From the NCBI RefSeq assembly GCF_005887635.2, contig NZ_CP040819.1, positions 124,001 through 188,000 of the forward strand: 64,000 bases of DNA, written 5' to 3'. The DNA is from Paroceanicella profunda. GTDB lineage: Bacteria > Pseudomonadota > Alphaproteobacteria > Rhodobacterales > Rhodobacteraceae. Below, in pieces: positions 34,906-44,097 of this stretch (position 1 is its first letter; every line of letters begins with the position of its first letter). The notes below the pieces were generated by a model that saw only the letters and a list, made by a program, of their open reading frames with translations, had not been told where the DNA came from and searched no databases. A program made the translations under genes and the position numbers.

Positions 34906-35199
34906 GGGAAAAAACGAGATTAAAATTCATGCGTTTGCGGGAACTTTTTCCGGGAAAGCTGCGCAGGGCCCCGATGATCGGACGGGGCGCGGGCAGGAGG
35001 CGGAGCGGGTCCCGGGCGGGCGCCCGGGGGCAGTCGGCACGGGCGCGCGCGCAGGCGCCTCACCCGATTGCGGGCACAACGCGGCGCGCGGGGCGGCGGT
35101 TCCGGAGTGCGCCGCGCGGCGGGGCGTTGTTTGCCGGGCCGGGCGCGCTAGGTTGAGGGGTCCGCACCCACCTGCGCCCCCAACCGCCCGGAGCCTCCG
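34906..35199. other. Divergent intergenic region
   Basis: About 290 bases between the stress promoter and the metallopeptidase start. GC-rich after 34960; no further signal was recognised, and no second promoter could be assigned to the rightward gene. Confidence 0.4.
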
Positions 35200-36177
35200 A
35201 TGGAAATCTTTGCCTGCCCGAGCTGCAACGGCTCCCTGTTCTTCGAGAACCTCGCCTGCTCCTGCGGGCAGGGGGTCGTCTGGGACCCCGGCAGCCGGAA
35301 CTTCCTTGGCATCGAGAACCGCGCCGGCTGCGCCAACCGCCATGAGATCGAATGCAACTGGGCGGCCTCGGCGAACGGCGCGCTCTGCCTGTCCTGCGCG
35401 ATGACCCGCACCCGCCCGGACCCGAGCGTGCGGCGCAACGCGGCCCTCTGGGCCGAGGCGGAGGCGGCGAAACGCTGGGTTCTGGCCAACCTCATGCGCT
35501 GGGGCATCTTCACGGCGCAGGACCCGGCCAGCCCGCCGGTGTTCGACCTCCTGTCGGAACTGGTGGGCAGCGGGCGCGAGCAGGTGATGATGGGCCATGC
35601 GGACGGCGTGATCACCATCAACGTGGGCGAGGCCGACGCGGCCCTGCGCGAGCGCCGCCGCAGCCAGCTTGACGAGCCCTACCGCACGATGATGGGCCAT
35701 TTCCGCCACGAGCTGGCGCATTACCTGTTCCTGCGGCTGGAACCGCGCGAGCAGTTCATCCATCCGTTCCGCGCCATGTTCGGCGACGAGCGCGCGGATT
35801 ACGGCGCGGCCCTGCAGGCCTATTACAATTCCGGCCAGCCGCCGCAGGGCTGGCAGGAAACCCATGTGAGCGAATATGCCCGGGCCCATCCGCACGAGGA
35901 CTGGGCGGAGACCATGGCCCACGCGATGCATCTCACCGACCTGATGGACAGCGCGGCCGCTATGCAGCTCTCCACCCCGCGCTCGGCGCTGAACGTCGAC
36001 GCCTACGATGACCCGGCCACGGAGGAGACCCTGGGCAGCGCCCTCGATCTCGCCATCGCGATGAACCACATGGCCCGGTCCATGGGGTTGCTGGACGTCT
36101 ATCCCTTCATCGTCTCGGCCGGGGTGCGGGAGAAACTGCTCTTCGCGCGCGAATGGCTGCCGCGCGTGGTGGGCTGA
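35200..36177 (+). CDS. Putative zinc-binding metallopeptidase with N-terminal zinc ribbons
   Basis: A 325-residue cytosolic protein. The N-terminus holds zinc-ribbon cysteines (C6-x2-C9, C20-x-C22, C44, C52, C63-x2-C66). The catalytic part has a gluzincin-type HEXXH: 'FRHELAHYLF' (His170, Glu171, His174), with the likely third ligand Glu233 or Glu237 in 'HPHEDWAETMAH'. This matches the bacterial 'putative zinc-binding metallo-peptidase' family, usually about 330-380 residues, whose substrates are unknown. The gene stands alone, with GGAGCCTCC before the ATG as a weak ribosome site. Confidence 0.87.
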   Translation: MEIFACPSCNGSLFFENLACSCGQGVVWDPGSRNFLGIENRAGCANRHEIECNWAASANGALCLSCAMTRTRPDPSVRRNAALWAEAEAAKRWVLANLMRWGIFTAQDPASPPVFDLLSELVGSGREQVMMGHADGVITINVGEADAALRERRRSQLDEPYRTMMGHFRHELAHYLFLRLEPREQFIHPFRAMFGDERADYGAALQAYYNSGQPPQGWQETHVSEYARAHPHEDWAETMAHAMHLTDLMDSAAAMQLSTPRSALNVDAYDDPATEETLGSALDLAIAMNHMARSMGLLDVYPFIVSAGVREKLLFAREWLPRVVG

Positions 36178-36356
36178 GCCGGGGGGGCCGGGCCGGCGCC
36201 CGCCCTTCCCCGGTGCCGCAGCGGAACCGGCCCCGGGCGGCACCGCCGAAATCGCCCGGAGCAGGAACATTTCCCGGCCCCGGGTGGTTGCATTCCGCCC
36301 GCGCCACTGGCTATGCGGGGGCACCGCGGCCGAAGCAGGTCAACAGGGAGAGAAGA

Positions 36357-38039
36357 ATGGGCGAAACCGCCGACATCATCATCACCAACGGCATTCTCAT
36401 CACCATGGACGAGAGCCGGCCGCGCGCCGAGGCGCTGGCCATCGCAGGCGGGCGGATTGTGGCGGTCGGCGATGCCGAGGGGATCGCGCCGCTGGCCGGG
36501 CCGCGCACCCGGGTGGTCGATGCGCGGGGGGCGACGGTGCTGCCCGGGTTCAACGAGGCCCATATCCACATCTTCCCCGGCTCCGTGGCGCTGGACCAGC
36601 TGTCGCTGGCCGGGGTGACCGGCGAGGCCGCGCTGCGCGCGCAGGTGCGCGCCCGTGACGCCGCGGCGCCCGGGCCCGGGCTGTTGATCGGCAAGAGCTG
36701 CGACTACACCATCCTGGGCACGGAGCGCAGCCTGGACCGCGGCCTGCTGGACGAGATCCTGCCGGACCGGCCGCTGCTGCTCGTGGCGCCGGACCATCAC
36801 ACCGCCTGGGCGAACACCGCCGCGCTCACCGCCGCGGGGCTGCTGCACGGCCGGGCGCTGCCGGCGGGCAACGAGATCGTCATGGGGGCGGACGGGCTGG
36901 CCACCGGCGAGTTGCGCGAGAATGCCGCCTTCGGGCCCGTGGAGGCCATTGGCCCCACCGGCGGGCGCGAGGGGGCCGGGCTGGTGACCGGCCGCGACCC
37001 CGAGCCCGCGCCCGGTACCGCCGAGCGCGAGGCCGATCTCGCCGCGCTGCGCAAGGGGCTCGCGCATCTCGCCTCCCACGGCATCACCAGCTTCCAGAAC
37101 ATGGACGGCAACCCCTATCAGCTCGACCTTCTCTCCGAGCTGGAGCGCCGGGGCGAGTTGCTGTGCCGCGCCCGCGTTCCGTTCCATTTCGTGCCGGAAA
37201 TGCCGCTCTCCGCGCTGGACACCGCCAGCGAGATGGCCGCCCGCCACGGCTCGCCGCGCCTCTCCTCCGGCACGGTGAAGCTGTTCATCGACGGGGTGCT
37301 GGACGGCTGGACCGCGCTGATGGCCGAGCCCTACGCCGACCGCCCGGACTGGTGCGGGGAGCCCCGTTTCGAGGAGGAGCGCTTCCACGCCATCATCGCG
37401 GAGGCGGACCGGCGCGGCCTGCAGGTGGCCGTGCACGCCATCGGCGACCGGGCGGTGAACATGGTGCTCGACGGCTACGAGAAGGCCCGGGCCGCCAATG
37501 GCCCGCGTGACAGCCGACACCGGGTGGAGCACATTGAGGTGGCGCTGGCCTCCGACATTCCGCGCTTCGCCGAACTTGGCGTCATCGCCTCCGTGCAGCC
37601 GCCGCATCCGCCGGGCCAGGCGGGCCTGCCGCTGGAGCCCACGCTTTCGCGCATCGGCAAGCCGCGCTGGCCGCTCGCCTACCCCTGGGCGGCGCTGCGC
37701 GCGGCGGGGGCCGGGATGCTCTTCGCTTCCGACTGGCCGGTGTCCCCGGTCGATCCGCTGGCCGGCGTGGCCGCCGCGATGACCCGGCCGAAATGGGATG
37801 CGGACCAGCCGGACAACCGCCAGACCCTGATGCAGGCGCTGGAGGGCTACACGCTGGCCGGCGCGAAGGCCGAGTTCCGCGAGCACGAGAAGGGCCGGCT
37901 GGCCCCGGGCTTCCTCGCCGACATCGTGGTTCTGGACGACGACCTCGAAGCCGCGGACCCCGAGGAATTCCCCGAGATCCGCCCCGTGCTCACCATCTGC
38001 GACGGCGCAGTCACCTTCGAGGATGAAGACGCCTTCTGA
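36357..38039 (+). CDS. YtcJ-type amidohydrolase (metal-dependent)
   Basis: A 560-residue amidohydrolase-superfamily enzyme. Metal-binding HxH at His69/His71 ('FNEAHIHIFPG'), further ligands in 'LQVAVHAIGDRAV' and 'RVEHIEVA', and Asp near 'LFASDWPVSPVDPLAG'. Members hydrolyse N-acyl, formamide or cyclic amide bonds (YtcJ, NfdA-like); the C-terminus 'GRLAPGFLADIVVLDDDLEA' closes the small composite domain as usual. The ATG is preceded by AGGGAGAGAAG. It is convergent with the following FAD oxidoreductase. It is not in an operon, so its substrate is open. Confidence 0.87.
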   Translation: MGETADIIITNGILITMDESRPRAEALAIAGGRIVAVGDAEGIAPLAGPRTRVVDARGATVLPGFNEAHIHIFPGSVALDQLSLAGVTGEAALRAQVRARDAAAPGPGLLIGKSCDYTILGTERSLDRGLLDEILPDRPLLLVAPDHHTAWANTAALTAAGLLHGRALPAGNEIVMGADGLATGELRENAAFGPVEAIGPTGGREGAGLVTGRDPEPAPGTAEREADLAALRKGLAHLASHGITSFQNMDGNPYQLDLLSELERRGELLCRARVPFHFVPEMPLSALDTASEMAARHGSPRLSSGTVKLFIDGVLDGWTALMAEPYADRPDWCGEPRFEEERFHAIIAEADRRGLQVAVHAIGDRAVNMVLDGYEKARAANGPRDSRHRVEHIEVALASDIPRFAELGVIASVQPPHPPGQAGLPLEPTLSRIGKPRWPLAYPWAALRAAGAGMLFASDWPVSPVDPLAGVAAAMTRPKWDADQPDNRQTLMQALEGYTLAGAKAEFREHEKGRLAPGFLADIVVLDDDLEAADPEEFPEIRPVLTICDGAVTFEDEDAF

Positions 38040-38132
38040 GGCCCGCTCCGCGCATCCGCCCGCCGGCGGCGGGTGCGTATCCGCCCCGTCCGCGCGCCGT
38101 GCGCTGGGGGGCTTCCGGCCGAGGCTGCGGCG

Positions 38133-39449
38133 TCAGGCGAAACGGTCGCGCAGGGCGTACCAGGTGGCCAGGGCGGTGACGATGGGCTTGCGCAGCATGT
38201 GGAACGGGATGGGGGTGACGGCGGTGGTCGGCACGTCCAGCGCGTTCGCCGGGGTGCCGGAGACCCGGCGGGCAAGCTCGCGCCCCATCGCCGTGGCCAT
38301 GGCCACACCGCGCCCGTTGTAGCCCAGGCCCGCGTGCAGGCCGGGCTCGATCTCGTGCAGGTGGGGCAGGTGATCGCGGGTCATCGCCACGTATCCGCCC
38401 CAGTGGTAGGGCCAGTCGAGCCCGGCGAGCTGGGGGTAGAGCGCCACCGCCTTGCGCTTCAGGGTCTCCAGCCTGCCGGGCATCTGCGCCTCCGAATAGG
38501 CGCCGCGCCCGCCGATCACGAAGCGGTTCTGCGCGTCGAGCCGGTAGTAGACCAGCAGCCGGTAGAGGTCGGAGACCACCTGCCCCTCGGGCAGGATGTT
38601 GCCGCGCAGGTTCGCCGGCAGCGGATGGGTCGCGATCTGGGTGGAAACCACCGGTACCACCGAGCGCCGCAGCCTGTCCTGCACCGGGCCGGAATAGCCG
38701 TTGGTGGCGAGGATGACGCAGCGCGCCTTCAGCACGCCGCGCGCGGTGGTCACCCGCCAGCCGGCACCGTCGCGCGCGAGGCCGGTTACCTCGGTGGAGC
38801 CGTGCAGCACCGCGCCGAGCGACAGCGCCGCCCGGGCGAGGCCGAAGGCGTAGCTCAGCGGCTGGACTGCGCCGGAACGCCGGTCGATCAGCCCGGAGTG
38901 ATAGCCCTCCGCGCCCAGCAGATCCGCGGTTTCGCGCGCCGAGAGCAGGGAGATCTCCTCCGACCAGGGCTGCCACTGGCGCACGCGGGCCTCCTGGACC
39001 TTCCGGGCCGCCGCGTCCTGCGCGGGCTGGATCCAGCCGGTTCGGCTGGCGCCGCAGTCGATGCCGAAGCGCGCGCAGAGGTCGAAGACCAGCCCGGGCG
39101 CCTCGCCGGACAGCCGGTTGAGGCGGCCGCCGAGCGCGGCGCCGAAGCGGCGCAGCACCACCTCCGGGTCCTCCTTCAACCCGGCGATCACCTGCCCGCC
39201 GTTGCGCCCGGAGGCGCCCCAGCCGGGGTGATGGCTGTCCAGCAGCGTCACCGCCCGGCCCGCCTCGGCGAGATGCAGCGCCGCGGAGAGGCCGGTGAAG
39301 CCGCCGCCCACGATGGCGACATCGGTCTCGTCCGGCCCGGTGAAGGGCGGGGTCTCCGGGCGCGGCGTGGCGGTATCGGTCCACAGCGACCGGGAGAGGG
39401 ACGGGCGTTCCGACTCGATCAGGCTGCCATCGGGCATCGGGAGCTCCAT
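38133..39449 (-). CDS. FAD-dependent amine/amino-acid oxidase (DAO family, PuuB-like)
   Basis: A 438-residue flavoprotein. The dinucleotide fold is at residues 43-75 ('DVAIVGGGFTGLSAALHLAE'), followed by 'GWGASGRNGGQVIAGLK', the motif that marks gamma-glutamylputrescine oxidase and glycine/sarcosine oxidase relatives. C-terminal FAD contact 'GLGYNGRGVAMATAMGRELA'. These enzymes oxidise amines or N-methyl amino acids to imines. It lies downstream, on the same strand, of the N-carbamoylase/DUF1028 pair after a 375-base gap, so it may act on the amine that pathway releases; that link is inference. Confidence 0.9.
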   Translation of the reverse strand: MELPMPDGSLIESERPSLSRSLWTDTATPRPETPPFTGPDETDVAIVGGGFTGLSAALHLAEAGRAVTLLDSHHPGWGASGRNGGQVIAGLKEDPEVVLRRFGAALGGRLNRLSGEAPGLVFDLCARFGIDCGASRTGWIQPAQDAAARKVQEARVRQWQPWSEEISLLSARETADLLGAEGYHSGLIDRRSGAVQPLSYAFGLARAALSLGAVLHGSTEVTGLARDGAGWRVTTARGVLKARCVILATNGYSGPVQDRLRRSVVPVVSTQIATHPLPANLRGNILPEGQVVSDLYRLLVYYRLDAQNRFVIGGRGAYSEAQMPGRLETLKRKAVALYPQLAGLDWPYHWGGYVAMTRDHLPHLHEIEPGLHAGLGYNGRGVAMATAMGRELARRVSGTPANALDVPTTAVTPIPFHMLRKPIVTALATWYALRDRFA

Positions 39450-39824
39450 TCGGGGGTTTCCCCGATCAAAGGCCCTTCGCGCGGTGCCGTCCAGAGATTT
39501 CGCGCCGGAGGGCGGGGGCAGGCGCCCGGGGGCGCGTCCCGCCCGGGGATGTGCGGTTCGGGGCGGGTATGGTGTGCACCTCCGACAGTCCGTCGGGCCG
39601 GGCCACGATGCCCGCCGGGCAGTGGAACGGCGATGCCGCGGAAGCGCCCTGGCCCGTTGCTGCGGGCAGCGGTGGTGGGCGACCGAGATGCCGCAGGAGC
39701 CGCGGCGCGCCGGGCGACCGGACCGGGCGGAGGGGCGCCCGGCTGCCGCGGGCGGGTCAGCCTCCGCGCCTCCCGGCGCAGGGCAAATCCGCCGCGCCGG
39801 GCCGGGGGCGGGCCCGGGGGAAGA
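39450..39824. other. Gap between FAD oxidase and DUF1028 genes, no gene seen
   Basis: Both flanking genes are on the minus strand. The 375 bases are very GC-rich with no credible frame or T-run terminator; a promoter for the oxidase gene is presumably near 39460-39600 but could not be picked out. Confidence 0.4.
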
Positions 39825-40502
39825 TCAGCCGCGTCCGCCGTGTTCCACCTCGCGCGAGGGCGGCGCGGAGTCCGGGTCCAGCACGCGGAGGCGGTAGGCG
39901 GCGGCCTTGGGGGCCCAGTCGGCCCAGAGCCGGGCCAGTTCGTCCACCGGGGTGGGGGAGCGGTCGGCGCGCAGGTCGGCCTCGAAGATCCCTTCGCTGC
40001 CCAGCACCTTCAGCGCGGCGGATTGCAGCGGATCGCGCTCCGCCCCGGCGGCCACACCGGCGGCGAGCCCGGCGATCAGGCGCTCCGCGAGCGGGCCCTG
40101 CGTTGCCTCGAAGGTGGCGACCATCGCGGGCATCACCTCGGCGGAGCCGAGGAAATTACCGAGTGCGAGGCACATCGCGCCCGCCAGCCCGCCGCATTCG
40201 GGCAGGCAGGAGGCGCCGGTGTGGTGCAGCGCCGCGCCGCTGCGGGTGAGGATGCCGAACTGGCGCCAGTGCGGCGCTACGGCGGCACCGCGCATCGCGC
40301 CGATGGCCGCTTCGGCCGAGCCGGTGGCGGCATGGGCGGCGAGGCCCACGGCGTGCAGGCGCGGGTCCGTCCGCGCCTGGGAGAAGACCACGCACTCCGG
40401 CCCGATCGCCCCCACCCGCGCGCCCACGCAGACGCTGGAGGTGGTGACGGCATAGCCGATCTGCCCGGTCCGCGCGCAGACACCGGCGAGCGAGAAGGTC
40501 AT
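39825..40502 (-). CDS. DUF1028 family protein, copy A (putative Ntn-type hydrolase)
   Basis: A 225-residue protein beginning 'MTFSLAGVCARTGQIGYAVTT', the family hallmark. DUF1028 proteins have, to my knowledge, an Ntn-hydrolase-like fold; after Met removal Thr2 would be the N-terminal nucleophile, which fits the invariant MTFS start. Other family parts: 'ARTDPRLHAVGLAAHAAT', 'HTGASCLPECGGLAGAMCLALGNFL' region, and 'PVDELARLWADW' at the end. The start overlaps the N-carbamoylase stop (ATGA), so the two are translated together and likely act in sequence. Reaction unknown. A paralogue is encoded 3 kb away. Confidence 0.87.
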   Translation of the reverse strand: MTFSLAGVCARTGQIGYAVTTSSVCVGARVGAIGPECVVFSQARTDPRLHAVGLAAHAATGSAEAAIGAMRGAAVAPHWRQFGILTRSGAALHHTGASCLPECGGLAGAMCLALGNFLGSAEVMPAMVATFEATQGPLAERLIAGLAAGVAAGAERDPLQSAALKVLGSEGIFEADLRADRSPTPVDELARLWADWAPKAAAYRLRVLDPDSAPPSREVEHGGRG

Positions 40503-41434
40503 TCCGCGATCTCCACCCCGGTCTGCGAGGTGATCAGCCCGTAATGCTCGATGCGCCGGTGGCGGGCGAAGTCGAACACCGAGCGGCGGATGTATTCGCC
40601 CAGCTCCATGTCGCAGGCATGGGTGATGACCTCGTCCTCCTCGGAGACCGCGTAGGCAACCGTCTCGCCGGTGGGGGCGACGATGGCCGAGCCGCCGATC
40701 ATCGCGAACCCGTCCTCGGCGCCGCACTTGGCCGCGGCCAGCACCCAGGCGCCGTTCTGGTAGGCGGCACTCTCGATGGAGAGCCTGTGGTGAAGCGCGC
40801 GCAGGTGCGCGGGCTCGGGGTGGTGGATGTTCAGCGTGGGCGTGTTGTAGCCCAGCATGAAGATCTCCGCGCCCTGCAGCGCCATCACCCGGAAGGTCTC
40901 CGGCCAGCGGCGGTCGTTGCAGATGCACATGCCGATGCGCCCGATGGGCGACTTGAAGGTGTTGAAGCCCAGGTCGCCCACCTCGAAGTAGCGCTTCTCC
41001 AGATGCTCGAAATTCGCCTTGTGCAGCGGGTCCTTCGTGCCCGGCAGATGCACCTTGCGGTACTTGCCGAGCAGGGTGCCGTCCGGGCCCACCAGCACGC
41101 AGGTGTTGTAGCGATGCGTCTCGCCGCCCTCGGTCACCTTCTCCGCGAAGCCCAGGTAGAAGCCGACGCCGAGCGCCTTCGCCGTCTCGAACAGCGGCAG
41201 CATGGCGGGCGAGGGCAGACCCTCCTCGAAGAAGCGGTCATACTCCTGCGGCGTCTCGTAGATGTAGCGCGGGAAGAAGGTGGTGAGCGCCAGCTCCGGG
41301 AAGGTCACCCATTTCGCGCCACGGCCATGCGCCTCGCGCAGCATCCCGATGAGACGCGCGACCGTGGCTTCCTTCGTGTCGTTGAGATGGACCGGCCCCA
41401 TCTGGGCGACGGCGAGAATTTCCTTGCGGCTCAT
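40499..41434 (-). CDS. N-carbamoyl-D-amino-acid hydrolase-like carbon-nitrogen hydrolase
   Basis: A 311-residue nitrilase-superfamily enzyme. The catalytic triad falls at Glu47 ('TFPELALTTFFPR'), Lys127 ('KYRKVHLPG') and Cys172 ('CICNDRRWPET'), the same numbering as Agrobacterium D-carbamoylase; 'NDRRWPE' and the His pair in 'LNIHHPEPAHLRALHH' are also typical of that branch, which hydrolyses N-carbamoyl amino acids to amino acid, CO2 and ammonia. Beta-ureidopropionase is the main alternative. Coupled by ATGA to DUF1028 copy A and divergent from the LysR gene. Confidence 0.9.
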   Translation of the reverse strand: MSRKEILAVAQMGPVHLNDTKEATVARLIGMLREAHGRGAKWVTFPELALTTFFPRYIYETPQEYDRFFEEGLPSPAMLPLFETAKALGVGFYLGFAEKVTEGGETHRYNTCVLVGPDGTLLGKYRKVHLPGTKDPLHKANFEHLEKRYFEVGDLGFNTFKSPIGRIGMCICNDRRWPETFRVMALQGAEIFMLGYNTPTLNIHHPEPAHLRALHHRLSIESAAYQNGAWVLAAAKCGAEDGFAMIGGSAIVAPTGETVAYAVSEEDEVITHACDMELGEYIRRSVFDFARHRRIEHYGLITSQTGVEIAE

Positions 41435-41529
41435 GGGCTCTCCTTCCCTTGCGGATCACATCAGCACTAGACGAGCGTTTCGATATGTTGAAATAAAATA
41501 CTGCCCCCTGGAGTATAAGGCCGGATTAT
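41435..41529. promoter_or_regulatory. Divergent promoter region of the carbamoylase and LysR genes
   Basis: A 95-base spacer between two divergent starts. It contains the most AT-rich patch of the neighbourhood (about 41474-41503, ATATGTTGAAATAAAATAC), the expected place for a LysR binding site and overlapping promoters. No symmetric operator stands out. Confidence 0.45.
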
Positions 41530-42420
41530 ATGATCAACGCCCGCCAACTGGAAGTTCTCAGCACCGTCATCGAGGTCGGCACCACGGCCCGGGCGGCGGA
41601 GCTGCTCAATGTCTCGCAGCCCGCGGTGAGCAACATGATCCGCCACACGGAGGACATCACCGGCCTCACCCTGTTCGAGCGCGATCGCGGCCGGCTGATC
41701 CCCACGCGGGAGGCGCGCCACATCGCGCAGGAGGCCCAGCACCTGTTCATGCAGCAAAGGCGCATCGCCAACATCGTGGAGGAGCTGCGCGGCGGCACCA
41801 TGGGCACGCTGAGCATCATCGCCTCGCCCTCCATCGGGCTGGGGGTGCTGCCGCGCGCGCTCGCCGCCTTCTCGAAGGCGCGGCCGAAGCTGCGGCTGTC
41901 GGTGGAGCTGGGCTCGGTGGACGAGATCTCCGAGCAGCTGGTGAGCGGGCGGGCTGACCTCGGCCTGTCGATTACCGTGCCGCGGCACCCGTCGCTCTCC
42001 GTCGGGCCGATCGCGGCGGGGGAGCTGGTGTGCGTCTGCCCGCCGGGGCATGATTTCGCCTTCATGAAGCGGGTGAGCATCACCGACCTCAACCTGGTGA
42101 ACCACATCTCCTACGCCGCGAACACGCCGCTGGGCCGGCTGGTGGACCAGGTGTTCGCCGAGCGCGGGCTGGAGCGGCGCTATTCCTGCGAAGTGCGCCA
42201 CACCGCGACGGCGCTGGAGCTGGTGGCCTCGGGCATGGGGGTGGCGCTGGTGGACAGTTTCGCGCTGATCGGCCGCGAGCCGGGGCGCATCGTGCGGGTG
42301 CCGACGGACCCGGCGCTGCCCATCCGCATGTCCTCCATCACCTCGCGGCTGTTTCCCACCTCGAACCTCGCCGGGCAGTTCATGGCGTTCTTCCGGGAGT
42401 TCATCGCAGAGGCTGGTTGA
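41530..42420 (+). CDS. LysR family transcriptional regulator
   Basis: A 296-residue LysR protein: N-terminal winged helix ('ARQLEVLSTVIEVGTTARAA', 'LNVSQPAVSNMIRHTED', 'LFERDRGRLIPTREA') and a type 2 periplasmic-binding-like effector domain ('GTLSIIASPSIGLGVLPRAL', 'GRADLGLSITVPRHP', 'ALELVASGMGVALVDSF'). The branch resembles OccR/NocR-type opine and amino-acid regulators. It is divergent from the N-carbamoylase operon and probably controls it. Its last 20 bases overlap the convergent EamA gene. Confidence 0.92.
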   Translation: MINARQLEVLSTVIEVGTTARAAELLNVSQPAVSNMIRHTEDITGLTLFERDRGRLIPTREARHIAQEAQHLFMQQRRIANIVEELRGGTMGTLSIIASPSIGLGVLPRALAAFSKARPKLRLSVELGSVDEISEQLVSGRADLGLSITVPRHPSLSVGPIAAGELVCVCPPGHDFAFMKRVSITDLNLVNHISYAANTPLGRLVDQVFAERGLERRYSCEVRHTATALELVASGMGVALVDSFALIGREPGRIVRVPTDPALPIRMSSITSRLFPTSNLAGQFMAFFREFIAEAG

Positions 42421-43312
42421 ACCGCCGGGTGAGCTTGCGCCCCTCGCGCAGCACCATGATGCCGCCAAGGGCGATGAGCACCGAGCCGAGCAGCGCCGCC
42501 GGTCGGGGCAGGTGCCCCCAGGCGGCGAAGTCCAGCAGCATCACCCACAGGAGGTAGGTGTAGCTGAAGGGCGCGAGATCCGCCGGCGCGGCGCGCTGGT
42601 AGACCCAGACCAGCAGGAAGCCCGAGCCGATGCTCGCCAGCCCCACCAGCCCCACGGCGCCCCAGAGCGCGGCCGGCATCGGCACCCAGACCCCGCCGGA
42701 GGTCGCGGGCACCACCGCCAGCGCCAGGCCCGCCACGCAGAGCGCCACCAGCGCCTGGGTGCGCACCAGCGCCACCGGCTGTTCGTGCTTGCAGTGGTAA
42801 TGCGTCACCAGAACCGAGGCCGCGTAGCAGAAGGCGGCGAGGAAGGGCAGGGCGAGGGCGGCCCCCTCCGCCCGGGCCGGCCCGATGATCAGCACCGCGC
42901 CGATCAGCCCGAGCACGACGGCGGCGGCCTGAACCCGGCTCACCCGCTCGCGCATCACCAGGGCGCTGAGCAGGGTGGAGAACAGCGGGAAGGTGTAGAA
43001 GCACACGGCGGCGGTGGAGAGCGGCAGCAGCGAGAGCGCGAAGATCTGCAGCAGCATCGAGCAGGCCTGCAGGCCGCTGCGCGCCAGCACCGCGCCGCGC
43101 TTCACCGGCCGCGCGCGCAGCCCGGTGAAGGCCAGCGCGCCCAGGCACAGGAAGCCGAAGATGAAGCCCGCACGCAGCACGCCGTACTGGAGGGCGCTCA
43201 CCTCGGCGGTGATCGCCTTCACGAAGCCGTCGTTCAGGCAGAAGACCGCCTGCGCCGCGACCATCACCGCCGCGACCGGCGCGAAGCCGGTGCGCGCCCG
43301 GGCCGGGATCAT
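42401..43312 (-). CDS. EamA/DMT-family transporter
   Basis: A 303-residue inner-membrane protein with ten hydrophobic helices in two EamA repeats ('AAVMVAAQAVFCLNDGFVKA' starts the first, 'AALWGAVGLVGLASIGSGFL' lies in the second, 'LLGSVLIALGGIMVLREGRK' ends it). DMT members usually export amino acids or metabolites, or import purines/nucleosides in some cases. Its ATG overlaps the stop of DUF1028 copy B (ATGA), so it belongs to the amidohydrolase operon; its 3' end overlaps the LysR gene tail-to-tail. Start chosen by that coupling; the frame stays open far upstream but only as a shadow. Confidence 0.88.
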   Translation of the reverse strand: MIPARARTGFAPVAAVMVAAQAVFCLNDGFVKAITAEVSALQYGVLRAGFIFGFLCLGALAFTGLRARPVKRGAVLARSGLQACSMLLQIFALSLLPLSTAAVCFYTFPLFSTLLSALVMRERVSRVQAAAVVLGLIGAVLIIGPARAEGAALALPFLAAFCYAASVLVTHYHCKHEQPVALVRTQALVALCVAGLALAVVPATSGGVWVPMPAALWGAVGLVGLASIGSGFLLVWVYQRAAPADLAPFSYTYLLWVMLLDFAAWGHLPRPAALLGSVLIALGGIMVLREGRKLTRRFNQPLR

Positions 43313-44070
43313 CCCCGCAGGGTCCAGGTGTCCCGGCGCCGGGCGGTGGGGAAGCGGTCCGCGAGGCCGAGGGCCTCGATGCGCGCGACGGAGGCGTCGA
43401 ACAGCGTGCGCGACACCGGCAGCGCGTCCGGCTCCAGCGCGATGCGGCGCAGTTCCTCCGCCTGGTCGCCATAGGCGGTCTTGAGGGCGCGCAGGTCGGC
43501 CACGGCGTCGGTGGCGGAGATGTCCACCCTGAGGTCGCACCGGTCCAGCCCGTGCTCGCCGGTGGCGCGCAGGACGGAGGAGCGCAGCGGCCCGAGGATC
43601 TCGCCGCCCGCGTCGCGCCCGGCTTCCAGCGCGCGCAGGAGCCGCTCGGAAAGCTCGTCCTCGGGGCGGTCCTCGAAGGCGGCGATCATCGCGGCGGTGA
43701 TGGTGTCGTTCGCCAGGATGTTGCCGGCGGCCACGCAGTTGCGGCCGATGGAATGGGTGTAGATCGAGTACATGCGCCGGCCGTGGTAGACGGAGGCGCG
43801 GCCCTCCGCGTCCAGCGCCGCGAGCTGGCGCCACTCCACGTCCGGCGTGCTCTCGCACACGCGGGCCACGGCCTCGTCCGCCGTCGCGCCGCCGGCGAGC
43901 AGCGAGATGCCGAGGTCGCCCAGCCGCGGGTCGGTGCGGTGCTGGCTGAGGAAGGCGCCCTTGCGGTGGCTGAGCCGGGCGCAGCGCGAGCCCACCGCCA
44001 GGTTGGAGGTGGTGACGGCCGCGCCGAAGGCCCCGGTGCGCTCGCAACGGCCGATGATCGAGAAGGTCAT
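43309..44070 (-). CDS. DUF1028 family protein, copy B (putative Ntn-type hydrolase)
   Basis: A 253-residue DUF1028 protein beginning 'MTFSIIGRCERTGAFGAAVTT', with 'QHRTDPRLGDLGISLLAGGAT', 'SIYTHSIGRNCVAAGNILAN' and 'AEELRRIALEPDAL'. Thr2 would be the exposed nucleophile if the Ntn-hydrolase reading of the family is right. It is diverged from copy A (225 residues), so each probably has its own substrate or partner. It lies 27 bases after the TRZ/ATZ-type amidohydrolase with CAAGGGACAGGAAACG as ribosome site, and overlaps the EamA transporter. Confidence 0.87.
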   Translation of the reverse strand: MTFSIIGRCERTGAFGAAVTTSNLAVGSRCARLSHRKGAFLSQHRTDPRLGDLGISLLAGGATADEAVARVCESTPDVEWRQLAALDAEGRASVYHGRRMYSIYTHSIGRNCVAAGNILANDTITAAMIAAFEDRPEDELSERLLRALEAGRDAGGEILGPLRSSVLRATGEHGLDRCDLRVDISATDAVADLRALKTAYGDQAEELRRIALEPDALPVSRTLFDASVARIEALGLADRFPTARRRDTWTLRG

Positions 44071-44097
44071 GTTCGTTTCCTGTCCCTTGAGTGTTTT

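Noticed and set aside
36264..36289. Possible EcfG promoter before the YtcJ-type amidohydrolase (GGAAC-N17-GGTT)
   Set aside because: One mismatch in the -10 element, within a GC-rich hairpin and without supporting context.
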